DNA from: Deltaproteobacteria bacterium
GTDB taxonomy: Bacteria; Desulfobacterota; Syntrophia; Syntrophales; UBA2210
Reading direction: 5' to 3'
NCBI GenBank assembly: GCA_030603465.1
Contig: JAUVXT010000056.1
Coordinates: 1 to 11,660, forward strand
Length of the DNA stretch: 11,660 nt
The notes beneath the pieces were generated by a model. That model made no database searches, was not told where the DNA came from, and saw only the letters and a program-made list of their open reading frames with translations. Within the stretch, counting starts at the first letter, position 1. Each line of letters starts with the position of its first letter. A program made the translations under genes and the position numbers. Below, piece by piece: positions 1 through 7,592 of this stretch.

Positions 1-3000
1 GGCGGCAATCAAACCCTGAAGAATATGGAAGGGTATATCCTCACAGCAAAACAGGATTCGTCACTTCAATATGCCCTCTTCGAATCGGGGGAGTCTGAAA
101 GACTTAAACACCTGTCACAGGCGATGAATGCCTTTATTGCCGGTGAAGAAGAACTTATAGAGAGTCACGCAAGTTCTTTCTCCACCGGAGAGATGGAGCA
201 GACAGGCAATTCTCTGACAATGTTAAGAGATATTGCCTGGGCCCTTGAAAAAGACATACTATCCAATTGTGAAAAAATTATTTACCTTGCGGGACAGAGA
301 GACAAAAAAACAATATCCCGGGAGGGATTCAGGAAGTACAGAAATATCAACATCATGATCAATTCCCTCGACAGGCTGGAAGTCAGGGGTAGAGATTCCG
401 CCGGCATACAGATTGTCTTCACCCTCGAGGAGAGTGAGACACTGATAAAGGCAAAAAGGGAAATCAAAGACAAGGGTCTCTATGATCAATGGAAAAGGAG
501 GCTGACCCCGGGTGATCTTATGGATGGTTCCATCCATTTGTCCGAGGATACATCGGGGAAGGGCCTTCCGACTATCTCCTTTACATACAAGAAGGCCTCC
601 GTTACGGGGAAGCTGGGAGAAAATGGCGGTTATCTGCGCGACAGAATCAGGGCTGATCAGATCCTTCACACCATTATCAATGACACAACCGAATCGGACA
701 TGTATCTGGCACATACCCGATGGGCCTCGGTGGGCTCCATAACAGAAGAAAACTGTCATCCCATTAACAATTTTACACTGGATACGGAAATAGGTGAGTC
801 GGAAGATATACCGTTCACCTGCAAGGAATATCCCCGCTATGGAAGGGGAAACTGGTCGATCACAGTGGCGCTCAACGGCGACATAGACAACTACGGCACA
901 CTGAGGGCTCAGCTCGAAGGAGACGGCAGGGATCTCATCAACAGGGGCATTACGACAGATACCAAGATTATAACTCTGCAGATAGAAAAATATCTCTATG
1001 CAGGACATGACCTTACCGAGGCCTTTCGCCTGACTCTGAATGATTTCGAAGGTTCCCATGCCATCGCAATGGAAAGCAACCTTGAACCTGAAAAGGTTTT
1101 TCTCGCCCTCAGAGGAAGCGGTCAATCTCTATACGTAGGAATCTGCGACAATCAATACATGTTCGCATCAGAACTGTACGGCCTCGTAGAAGTGACACCC
1201 CACTTTATAAAGATGGATGGAGAACATGAAAGAGTCGAGGGAAACACCGAAACAAAGGGTCAGATATTCATCCTGAACAAGGCTCAAAAAGACGGATCAA
1301 AGGGTATAAATGCCCTTTACTATGACGGACATCCCCTCGATATTTCTGAAACAGGAATCGAAAAAGCGGAAATTACGACCCGTGATATCGACAGAAAGGG
1401 GTACCCCCACTATCTTCTGAAAGAAATTCTGGAGGCGCCTTCATCGGTAAAGAAGACCTTGCGAGGGAAATATCATATCCCTCCCGGCGGCGGCAACAGT
1501 AGCGTCGTCTTTAACCTCGATGACAATGTCCTCCCACCGCGTTTGAGGGATGCCCTCGAAAGAAGATCGATAGGGCATATATTTGTCGTGGGACAGGGGA
1601 CGGCTCATGTCGCCGCGAAGGCGATTGCAGAGGCCCTTTCGCGATATCTGGAGGGTAGTGGAATCGTGACCCGGGCAAAGACATCCTCTGAATTCAGTGG
1701 ATTCTCCCTGAGGGAAGATCTCAGCGATACCCTTATTATTTCTATTACTCAATCGGGCACGACGACGGATACCAACAGGGCGGTCGCCCTGGCCAGGGAA
1801 CGTAATGCCCATATAATAGCGATAGTCAACAGGAGACAGTCCGACATTACACATATTGCGGATGGTGTTTTCTATACAAGCGATGGAAGAGATATAGAGA
1901 TGTCCGTGGCCTCCACGAAGGCATTCTACTCTCAGATTATTGCGGGCTATATCCTGGTTCTCAATTTCGCACGGATCCTGGGGACCATGTCCGACAGCGG
2001 CATCACAGACGCACTTCTCAAACTTGAGGAAGTTCCCTATAAGATGCAATCTGTGATATCTATGAGGGAAATAATAAAAAAATCGGCATGGGATATTGTA
2101 AAGAAAAAGGTATACTGGGCCGTCGTGGGCAGCGGACCGAACAAGGTTGCCGCCGATGAAATCAGGATAAAGTTGAGCGAACTCTGTTACAAGACCATAT
2201 CCTCCGATATTGTTGAAAACAAGAAACACATAGACCTCTCTTCCGAACCTCTTGTGCTCGTTTGCGCCGCGGGGAATCCTGAACCGGTTATTGAGGATAT
2301 AGTAAAGGATGTGGCGATCTTTAAGGCCCATGAGGCCGCAACTGTCGTTATAGCCGATGAAGGAGAAACCAGATTCAACGACATATCCGATTCGGTAATT
2401 AATATTCCCCTCTCGTCCTTTCCTACCCCTATTATACTGAATACCCTGACGGGACACATATGGGGATATTATGCCGCCTGCAGCATAGATGAAGATGGCG
2501 CCTTTTTCCGAAATTTCAGAAAAAAATTATCGGTAAAGGGGAATGAACTGGAAAAGGAAGGTGCATCCCTATTCGATAAGATGGCCGACAGGGAGATTCA
2601 AAGCATTATAGAAGAGTTTTCATCGGACTTTCATGCCCGGCGAAACAGGGGGTTTTTCTCGTCCATGAGCGTCGAACTCATATCAGATTTAACGCTCCTC
2701 TTAAAGTACGCCGCGGGGAAACTGCCGCTGGAGGATTTCTGGGAAGAATTCAAGGAAAAGAGACCGTCATCATCACCCCTCGACATGCTCGATATCTCCC
2801 TCGGCCATACGGTAGATGAACTGGCGAGACCCATAGATGCCATAAGGCATCAGGCCAAGACGGTTACCGTGGGAACAAGCAGAAAAGGAGAGGTCCCACG
2901 GGGCATCATCTTCGACTTTTTGAAGAATCTCGACTTTTCGCTGGAAAACCTGACAACCAAAGACGGATTCACCGCACGAAGACTGCAAAAGGCAATATCC

Positions 3001-3453
3001 GCCATCGAGGGATATACGTTATACAATGTCGAAAAAGGGGCCGAAGAGGTGCCGACATTATCCATAGAGAAGAGAGATGGGGCATCGCTCGCAATGAAAT
3101 CGAGAGCAGAAATGCCCGGCCCGATAAAAGGGACAAAGAAGACGATTATGAACACCGGCGATATATATGCAGGTCTCGGAAAGTCCGATAAAAAGCCGAT
3201 CGTAATTATACCGCTTCTGGGGCCAAATCGTATAATAGACTATATATTACTCCTTCATGTCGCCTTTAACAGGGATCTTACGGTTTCCGAGAAGAAAGAG
3301 ATTATAGGAAACAAGGTAAACAGCGTGAGCGATCTCATAAACGAACGCGATGTGCCCTGGAATGATAAATACCTGGAAGGACTTCCCATAGAGTTTCTCC
3401 TCGGTGAAGGGGACGATGTTATTGCGACTAAAATCATGGAATCTCTGGAATAG
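1..3453 (+). CDS. GlmS-like double-SIS glutamine amidotransferase, very large, 5' partial
   Basis: This is a GlmS-type protein: a class II glutamine amidotransferase domain followed by two sugar-isomerase (SIS) domains. The frame is open to base 1 and the expected N-terminal catalytic Cys (MCGI-type start) is not in the window, so the ATG at 25 is probably internal. Residues here are counted from that ATG. Amidotransferase motifs are RGRDSAG (121-127), HTRWAS (230-235), NGDIDN (284-289) and TDTK (311-314). SIS1 spans about 517-650, with SITQSGTTTDT (573-583) and SVASTKAF (627-634). SIS2 spans about 695-830 and keeps E712, K716, E719 and H735, which align with E481, K485, E488 and H504 of E. 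coli GlmS. GlmS is about 610 residues; this has at least 1142, with roughly 100 residues inserted before RGRDSAG and a C-terminal extension of about 300 residues (from about 835) that I do not recognise. A GlmS-like aminotransferase or isomerase role is inferred; the true sugar substrate is unknown. It leads the hisH-hisF-purC operon. Confidence 0.85.
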   Translation, partial: GGNQTLKNMEGYILTAKQDSSLQYALFESGESERLKHLSQAMNAFIAGEEELIESHASSFSTGEMEQTGNSLTMLRDIAWALEKDILSNCEKIIYLAGQRDKKTISREGFRKYRNINIMINSLDRLEVRGRDSAGIQIVFTLEESETLIKAKREIKDKGLYDQWKRRLTPGDLMDGSIHLSEDTSGKGLPTISFTYKKASVTGKLGENGGYLRDRIRADQILHTIINDTTESDMYLAHTRWASVGSITEENCHPINNFTLDTEIGESEDIPFTCKEYPRYGRGNWSITVALNGDIDNYGTLRAQLEGDGRDLINRGITTDTKIITLQIEKYLYAGHDLTEAFRLTLNDFEGSHAIAMESNLEPEKVFLALRGSGQSLYVGICDNQYMFASELYGLVEVTPHFIKMDGEHERVEGNTETKGQIFILNKAQKDGSKGINALYYDGHPLDISETGIEKAEITTRDIDRKGYPHYLLKEILEAPSSVKKTLRGKYHIPPGGGNSSVVFNLDDNVLPPRLRDALERRSIGHIFVVGQGTAHVAAKAIAEALSRYLEGSGIVTRAKTSSEFSGFSLREDLSDTLIISITQSGTTTDTNRAVALARERNAHIIAIVNRRQSDITHIADGVFYTSDGRDIEMSVASTKAFYSQIIAGYILVLNFARILGTMSDSGITDALLKLEEVPYKMQSVISMREIIKKSAWDIVKKKVYWAVVGSGPNKVAADEIRIKLSELCYKTISSDIVENKKHIDLSSEPLVLVCAAGNPEPVIEDIVKDVAIFKAHEAATVVIADEGETRFNDISDSVINIPLSSFPTPIILNTLTGHIWGYYAACSIDEDGAFFRNFRKKLSVKGNELEKEGASLFDKMADREIQSIIEEFSSDFHARRNRGFFSSMSVELISDLTLLLKYAAGKLPLEDFWEEFKEKRPSSSPLDMLDISLGHTVDELARPIDAIRHQAKTVTVGTSRKGEVPRGIIFDFLKNLDFSLENLTTKDGFTARRLQKAISAIEGYTLYNVEKGAEEVPTLSIEKRDGASLAMKSRAEMPGPIKGTKKTIMNTGDIYAGLGKSDKKPIVIIPLLGPNRIIDYILLLHVAFNRDLTVSEKKEIIGNKVNSVSDLINERDVPWNDKYLEGLPIEFLLGEGDDVIATKIMESLE

Positions 3454-3470
3454 ATTGGACGGGTTACAGA

Positions 3471-4082
3471 ATGATTTCGATAATTGACTATAAGGCGGGA
3501 AATCTGAAATCTGTGGAACGGGCATTGCGCCACCTGGGGATTCCATGCAGGATTACCAATAGCCCATCGGAAATTATCTCATCTGAAAAGGTCGTATTCC
3601 CGGGCGTAGGGGCCGCGGGGAAGACCATGGAGGTCATAAGATCCCTGAATCTTGACACCGTAATCCATGAGGTGGTAAAGCGAAAGACACCATTTCTGGG
3701 AATCTGCCTGGGCGCACAGATCATACTTGACGGAAGTGAAGAGGATGATGCGCGGTGCCTTAACCTGATACCGGGTATGGCAAAACGTTTTCCCCATCTC
3801 GGCATGAAGATTCCCCATATGGGGTGGAATAACATTGAAATGGTACGGGAACATCCCATACTGAAGGATATAGACCCGGAAGCGCAGTTTTACTTTGTCC
3901 ACTCCTATTATCCGGAGCCACAGCACAAGGAACATATCATAGCAACGACACACTACGGTATCTCCTTTGCTTCCGTAATCGGAAGGGAAAACGTAGTCGC
4001 CACCCAGTTCCACCCTGAAAAGAGTGGAAGATTTGGCCTGAATATTCTCAAAAATTTCGCCGAATGGAACGGAAAATGTTGA
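3471..4082 (+). CDS. hisH: imidazole glycerol phosphate synthase, glutaminase subunit HisH
   Basis: HisH is the class I glutamine amidotransferase subunit of imidazole glycerol phosphate synthase. It hydrolyses glutamine and passes ammonia to HisF in the fifth step of histidine synthesis. The 203-residue length is normal for the family. It starts MISIIDYKAGNLKSV and has the PGVGA oxyanion-strand region. The catalytic triad is C79 (in GICLGAQ), H181 and E183 (in FHPEKS). The conserved KIPHMGWN and FVHSYY segments, which sit at the HisF interface, are also present. It begins 17 bases after the GlmS-like gene and its stop overlaps the start of hisF, so it is in the same operon and probably translationally coupled. 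No key residue is missing, so an active glutaminase is expected. Confidence 0.95.
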   Translation: MISIIDYKAGNLKSVERALRHLGIPCRITNSPSEIISSEKVVFPGVGAAGKTMEVIRSLNLDTVIHEVVKRKTPFLGICLGAQIILDGSEEDDARCLNLIPGMAKRFPHLGMKIPHMGWNNIEMVREHPILKDIDPEAQFYFVHSYYPEPQHKEHIIATTHYGISFASVIGRENVVATQFHPEKSGRFGLNILKNFAEWNGKC

Positions 4083-4855
4083 GCAAGAGAATCGTCGTCT
4101 GCCTCGACGTAAAGGAAGGCAAGACCACAAAGGGAATCAAGTTTAAGGGGAATGTCGACATCGGTGATCCCGTTACCATGGCGCGCGAATACTATGATCA
4201 GGGCGTAGATGAACTCGTCTTCTACGACATTACCGCATCATCGGATAAAAGGAACATTATCATCGATGTGGTAAGAGAGGTGGCAAAAAATATATTCATA
4301 CCCTTTTCCGTCGGAGGTGGTATCCGGACACTGGATGATATGCACCGTGTCTTGAATGCGGGCGCGGAAAAGATCAGTGTCAATACGGCCGCCGTACTGA
4401 ATCCCGAACTTATCTCAGAAGGCGCCAGGATCTTCGGGAAACAGTGTATTGTCCTGGGAATGGATGCAAAAAAAACAACAAAGATTCCGGAAATCCCCTC
4501 GGGCTATGAGGTCTGGATAAATGGCGGCAGAAAGCCCATGGGAGTGGACGCGCTGGAGTGGGCAAAAAAAGCCGAGGGTCTTGGGGCCGGAGAGATATGT
4601 CTCAATTCCATCGACGCGGATGGAACGAGCGACGGATACGAACTAACTGTAACCTCGATGATATCCGGCTCAGTTTCCATACCCGTCATCGCTTCAGGGG
4701 GCGCGGGTAAACCGGAACACCTGCGAGATGTCTTCACGCAGGCCGGCGCCGATGCGGCCCTCATTGCATCCATGGTCCATTACAGGGACTACAGGATCGA
4801 TGAAATAAAATCCTTCCTCACAGCGGAAGGGGTACCCGTACGAAAGATTATATGA
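4076..4855 (+). CDS. hisF: imidazole glycerol phosphate synthase, cyclase subunit HisF
   Basis: HisF is the (beta/alpha)8-barrel cyclase that turns PRFAR and ammonia into imidazole glycerol phosphate and AICAR. I take the ATG at 4076 because it gives the family's usual start (MLSKRIVVCLDVK). It places the catalytic aspartates at D11 and D130, and K19 at the expected position. An in-frame ATG at 4064 would add four residues. From 4076 the protein is 259 residues, normal for HisF. Phosphate-binding motifs SVGGGIRT and IASGGAG are intact, as are DITASSD and SIDADGTSDGY. The start overlaps the last 7 bases of hisH, typical of translational coupling between the two subunits. All visible active-site residues are kept, so it should be a working cyclase. 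Whether it serves general histidine synthesis or a dedicated pathway cannot be told from the window. Confidence 0.95.
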   Translation: MLSKRIVVCLDVKEGKTTKGIKFKGNVDIGDPVTMAREYYDQGVDELVFYDITASSDKRNIIIDVVREVAKNIFIPFSVGGGIRTLDDMHRVLNAGAEKISVNTAAVLNPELISEGARIFGKQCIVLGMDAKKTTKIPEIPSGYEVWINGGRKPMGVDALEWAKKAEGLGAGEICLNSIDADGTSDGYELTVTSMISGSVSIPVIASGGAGKPEHLRDVFTQAGADAALIASMVHYRDYRIDEIKSFLTAEGVPVRKII

Positions 4856-4867
4856 GAGAGGTTAAAA

Positions 4868-5752
4868 ATGAAAAGAGAATATATAACAGAGACAGCTTTT
4901 GAAGGATTACGCCTTGTAAACAGGGGCAAGGTGAGGGACATATATGAAGTGGGCGATCACCTGCTCATCGTCGCAACAGACAGAATTTCCGCATTCGATG
5001 TGATCATGCGAGATCCCATACCGGACAAGGGTAAGATACTGACACGCATGTCCAACTTCTGGTTCGAAAAGACAAAGGATATCATTGAAAATCACATCAT
5101 CTCTACAGACGTTGACCAATATCCCAATGAATGCCGGCCCTATAAAGAAGAGATTCGCGGGCGCAGCATGCTGGTAAAGAAGGCAAAGCCCCTCTCTGTT
5201 GAATGCGTTGTAAGAGGATACATAACAGGAGCAGGCTGGAACGACTACCTGGAAAGTCAATCGATCTCGGGGATAGCTCTCCCGCCGGGGCTGAAGGAAT
5301 CTGCCAGATTCCCCGAGCCCCTTTTTACTCCATCTACAAAGGCCGAGCGGGGCGAACACGATATGCCCATATCAAAGAAGGAAACGGAAAATCTCATAGG
5401 ATCGGAACTGACGGAACAGGTCATCGATGTCAGTATCAGGATATACAATATGGCCTCGGACGTCGCATCCCGGGGGGGAATAATCGTTGCCGACACAAAA
5501 ATGGAATTCGGTATAGTCGACGGCAAGCTGATCCTCATCGATGAGCTTCTCACCCCCGATTCCTCCCGCTTCTGGCCGAAAGACGAGTATGAAGAGGGGA
5601 GACCGCAAAAAAGTTATGACAAGCAGTTTCTCAGGGATTATCTCCTTACACTGGACTGGGACAAGACACCTCCTCCGCCCCCCGTGCCTAACCATATAAT
5701 AGAAAAGACGACGGCGAGATATGAAGAGGCGCTGAAACGCATACTTGGATGA
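4868..5752 (+). CDS. purC: SAICAR synthase (phosphoribosylaminoimidazole-succinocarboxamide synthase)
   Basis: PurC joins CAIR and aspartate, using ATP, to make SAICAR in purine synthesis. The 294-residue length matches the longer PurC class. Visible motifs are GKVRDIYEVGDHLLIVATDR with ISAFDV (the N-terminal ATP-binding lobe), PLSVECVVRGYITGAGW (signature 1 region, with GAGW in place of the usual GS) and LIDELLTPDSSRFW (signature 2). Near the C-terminus there is a proline run (PPPPPVP). A GAGAGG ribosome binding site ends about 6 bases before the ATG. It starts 12 bases after hisF and is the last gene of the operon. HisF releases AICAR, which lies two steps after CAIR in the same pathway, so the two neighbours meet at one metabolite pool. 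No sign of truncation. Confidence 0.95.
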   Translation: MKREYITETAFEGLRLVNRGKVRDIYEVGDHLLIVATDRISAFDVIMRDPIPDKGKILTRMSNFWFEKTKDIIENHIISTDVDQYPNECRPYKEEIRGRSMLVKKAKPLSVECVVRGYITGAGWNDYLESQSISGIALPPGLKESARFPEPLFTPSTKAERGEHDMPISKKETENLIGSELTEQVIDVSIRIYNMASDVASRGGIIVADTKMEFGIVDGKLILIDELLTPDSSRFWPKDEYEEGRPQKSYDKQFLRDYLLTLDWDKTPPPPPVPNHIIEKTTARYEEALKRILG

Positions 5753-5760
5753 TACTTATT

Positions 5761-5808
5761 TTGAAGCTCCCCGCAACAAGTTGCGGGAAATCTCCGACTG
5801 TTAAGGAA
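5761..5808. repeat. GC-rich hairpin repeat, copy 1
   Basis: A perfect inverted repeat, CCCGCAAC and GTTGCGGG (5770-5777 and 5780-5787), lies within a TTGAAGCTCC-type context that recurs at 8196. It sits 8 bases after the purC stop codon, so it may also help end transcription of the operon. The T-rich stretch (5811-5820) starts more than 20 bases beyond the stem, so it is not a classic intrinsic terminator. Confidence 0.6.
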
Positions 5809-5820
5809 AATTTTTATTTT

Positions 5821-6057
5821 TTATTCGCTCGCTGACCCCGCCGTAAGCGGCGGGGGAGTGCGCTCGCTGTTCAGTTCGATGACCAGGTCTGGAAACTCCC
5901 TTTGAAATTCTTCCCTCAAGTTTCTCACAATGGTTGACATAACGGCCCTGGCGCGACATCTTTGGGTGATTCCGCTGTCCATGCAAGCCAAGTCTGAGCC
6001 ATAGAGAAATCTAAGATTTTTCAGCCGTAAAAACTCCTTCGAAATAACAGAGTATCG
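5821..6057 (-). pseudogene. remnant of an unrecognised minus-strand gene
   Basis: Reading leftwards there is an open frame from 6057 to a TAA at 5823-5821. The best ATG is at 5982 (53 residues); I see no ribosome binding site before it. The middle part looks like real protein: MSTIVRNLREEFQREF followed by PDLVIELNSE, with a helical amphipathic pattern and codons ending mostly in C or G. Two cysteines lie just upstream (ACMDSG, RCRAR). The upstream part of the frame (6057-6004) is the half copy of the MITE-like palindrome, and the last 15 or so codons are the GC-rich hairpin repeat. I read it as a gene fragment sandwiched between two mobile repeats. I do not recognise the family; it could instead be a small expressed gene. 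Confidence 0.35.
5823..5880. repeat. GC-rich hairpin repeat, copy 2
   Basis: Perfect arms CCCCGCCG (5836-5843) and CGGCGGGG (5848-5855) enclose TAAG. The hairpin is flanked by CGCTCGCTG on both sides (5826-5834 and 5861-5869). The right flank, TGCGCTCGCTGTTCAGTTC, closely matches TGCGCTTCTGTTCAGTTC next to the copy at 8196. It lies only about 50 bases from copy 1, so the two may form one composite element. It also overlaps the 3' end of the minus-strand gene remnant at 5821-6057. Confidence 0.6.
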
Positions 6058-6073
6058 TTAACACAACACCAGG
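6004..6073 (-). repeat. half copy of a MITE-like palindromic element
   Basis: On the minus strand this stretch matches 7998-8067 at roughly 80 percent by eye, without gaps. The match includes ATTTCGAAGGAGT and the central AAATCTTAGATTTCTC. Almost all differences are transitions. The similarity stops right after the central palindrome, where the full element at 7998 goes on into its second arm. This copy is therefore only one half, joined to the gene remnant. Confidence 0.65.
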
Positions 6074-6173
6074 GGAACCGATTTTTATACCAGCCTATCC
6101 GCTGTAGAAATTTTCACCATAATATCAGACCTTAAAGACTATTCTATCCTGCAAAACGAATGCCAGGAAATAT

Positions 6174-6185
6174 TACAATATTGTA
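6174..6185. promoter_or_regulatory. 12-bp perfect palindrome, possible operator
   Basis: TACAATATTGTA is a perfect 12-base palindrome about 100 bases upstream of the sigma-54 promoter of amt. It could be a regulator site, but its AT-rich make-up means chance is quite possible. Confidence 0.2.
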
Positions 6186-6282
6186 GTTTTATCTGTTTAT
6201 CGGCACCGTACCGTATGGCTATTAAAATCCTTGCACGACATATACAGTAATAATATTAGCTATTTGTTGTGATACGCCCTTT

Positions 6283-6298
6283 TGGCACCAGAATTGCT
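6283..6298 (+). promoter_or_regulatory. sigma-54 (RpoN) promoter for amt-PII
   Basis: TGGCAC, five bases (CAGAA), then TTGCT fits the -24/-12 sigma-54 consensus TGGCAC-N5-TTGCW, with GG at 6284-6285 and GC at 6296-6297. Transcription should start near 6308, giving a leader of about 40 bases before the amt ATG. This class of promoter needs an activator ATPase, normally NtrC for ammonium transport genes. Possible upstream activator half sites (GGCACC near 6202, TTGCAC near 6231) are weak and are not claimed as sites. Confidence 0.85.
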
Positions 6299-6347
6299 TT
6301 ATTCCAAAATGTAGCATTTTGAAAAATAATTGTTGGAGGTGGAAGGT

Positions 6348-7580
6348 ATGAATGCAGGAGATACAGCGTGGATAATGGTCTGTGCCGCACTGGTGTTTAT
6401 TATGACCCCGGGGGTGGCCTTCTTCTATGGAGGGATGGCGAGGAGAAAAAATATCCTGTCCATTCTAACGCAGTGTTTTGCCATTATTTGTTTAGTGAGT
6501 CTGCAGTGGGTCTTATTCGGCTATTCACTGTCATTCGGCCCTGATACGGGCTACGGCATTATCGGAGGCCTGGACTGGATCGGCCTCAGGGGCGTTGGCC
6601 AGGAGCCCAGTTCCGTGTATGCCGGCACGATACCGCATCTGGTCTTTATGATATTCCAGGCCATGTTTGCCATTATCACCCCGGCGCTGATGGTAGGAGC
6701 CTTCGCCGAGCGGGTGAAGTTCTCCGCCCTCGTCCTCTTTACGCTTCTGTGGTCGACATTCGTCTACGATCCAATAGCGCACTGGGTCTGGGGAGACGGC
6801 GGCTGGTTGGGAAAGATCGGAGCCCTCGACTTCGCGGGCGGTATCGTCGTCCATGTCAGCTCGGGTGTTTCAGCGCTGCTTTTGGCCGTGTTGATCGGGA
6901 AGAGAGTGGGGTATGAGAAGCAGGCGTTCGCCCCTCACAACCTGCCGATAACCTTTCTAGGAGGCGCGCTTCTGTGGATCGGCTGGTTCGGGTTTAACGC
7001 AGGGAGCGCCCTCGAAGCGGGAGGGCTTGCCGCGAACGCGTTTGTCACCACAAATACGGCGGCAGCGGCGGCGGGGATGGCGTGGGCCTTCATGGAATGG
7101 AAGATGGATGGCGCGCCGACGGTCCTCGGCATCGTCAGCGGCGTCATTGCGGGACTGGTCGCCATTACCCCCGCTTGCGGGTTCGTCAGCGCCCTCTCCG
7201 CGATACCGATCGGACTGATTGCGGGCATCGCCTGCTACCTCGCGATCGCCCGGCTCAAGCCCCTGCTCGGATATGATGATTCACTCGATGTCTTCGGCGT
7301 CCACGGCATCGGCGGCATCTGGGGAACATTCGCGACCGGGATCTTTGCGGCGGTGGCGGTCAATCCTGGCGGGGCCGACGGCCTTCTGTTCGGCAACGCG
7401 AAACTGTTCTTTATCCAGACATTCTACCTTATCGTGTGCATAGCGTACGCTCTGGCGGTCACCTGGATCCTGCACAAGATCGTCGATGCCCTGGTCGGCA
7501 TGAGGGTCGACAAACAAAGTGAGCTGATCGGTCTCGACCTGACCCAACACAATGAATCGGCGTATACTATTCTGGAATAG
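6348..7580 (+). CDS. amt: ammonium channel/transporter, Amt family
   Basis: Amt/Mep/Rh channels take up ammonium through the inner membrane. I choose the ATG at 6348 because GGAGGTGGAAGG lies just before it; a TTG at 6330 in the same frame would sit inside that ribosome binding site. The protein is 410 residues, about the length of mature AmtB, with eleven expected membrane helices. Residues counted from 6348 match the pore: F107 and F216 (Phe gate), D161 in LDFAGG, and the twin histidines H169 (VVHVSSG) and H319 (FGVHGIGG). The C-terminal tail (GMRVDKQSELIGLDLTQH, then NESAY) is the conserved cytoplasmic regulatory tail. It sits 12 bases before a PII gene, the usual glnK-amt pairing in reverse order, and a sigma-54 promoter lies upstream, so expression under nitrogen limitation is expected. 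Its middle part is visibly richer in GC-ending codons than the upstream operon. Confidence 0.96.
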   Translation: MNAGDTAWIMVCAALVFIMTPGVAFFYGGMARRKNILSILTQCFAIICLVSLQWVLFGYSLSFGPDTGYGIIGGLDWIGLRGVGQEPSSVYAGTIPHLVFMIFQAMFAIITPALMVGAFAERVKFSALVLFTLLWSTFVYDPIAHWVWGDGGWLGKIGALDFAGGIVVHVSSGVSALLLAVLIGKRVGYEKQAFAPHNLPITFLGGALLWIGWFGFNAGSALEAGGLAANAFVTTNTAAAAAGMAWAFMEWKMDGAPTVLGIVSGVIAGLVAITPACGFVSALSAIPIGLIAGIACYLAIARLKPLLGYDDSLDVFGVHGIGGIWGTFATGIFAAVAVNPGGADGLLFGNAKLFFIQTFYLIVCIAYALAVTWILHKIVDALVGMRVDKQSELIGLDLTQHNESAYTILE

Positions 7581-7592
7581 GAGGCATGAACC

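Noticed and set aside
259..1125. Minus-strand open frame (288 codons) opposite the amidotransferase domain
   Set aside because: It overlaps the conserved HTRWAS and NGDIDN coding region on the other strand, starts from a weak codon, and has no domain signal.
1441..2457. Long minus-strand open frame (338 codons) within the GlmS-like gene
   Set aside because: It is antisense to a region with clear SIS motifs, and its translation is rich in Arg, Gly and Cys with no recognisable domain. It is a shadow of the real gene.
4064..4078. Earlier in-frame ATG for hisF at 4064
   Set aside because: HisF proteins normally start at the MLxKRI position, which is the ATG at 4076; the earlier start adds four residues without support.
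5801..5986. Minus-strand frame starting at TTG 5986
   Set aside because: The neighbouring minus frame ending at 5821 has a far better amino-acid pattern (MSTIVRNLREEF), so this one is its shadow.
6330..6347. TTG start for amt at 6330
   Set aside because: It would place the GGAGGTGGAAGG ribosome binding site inside the coding region; the ATG at 6348 has ideal spacing.
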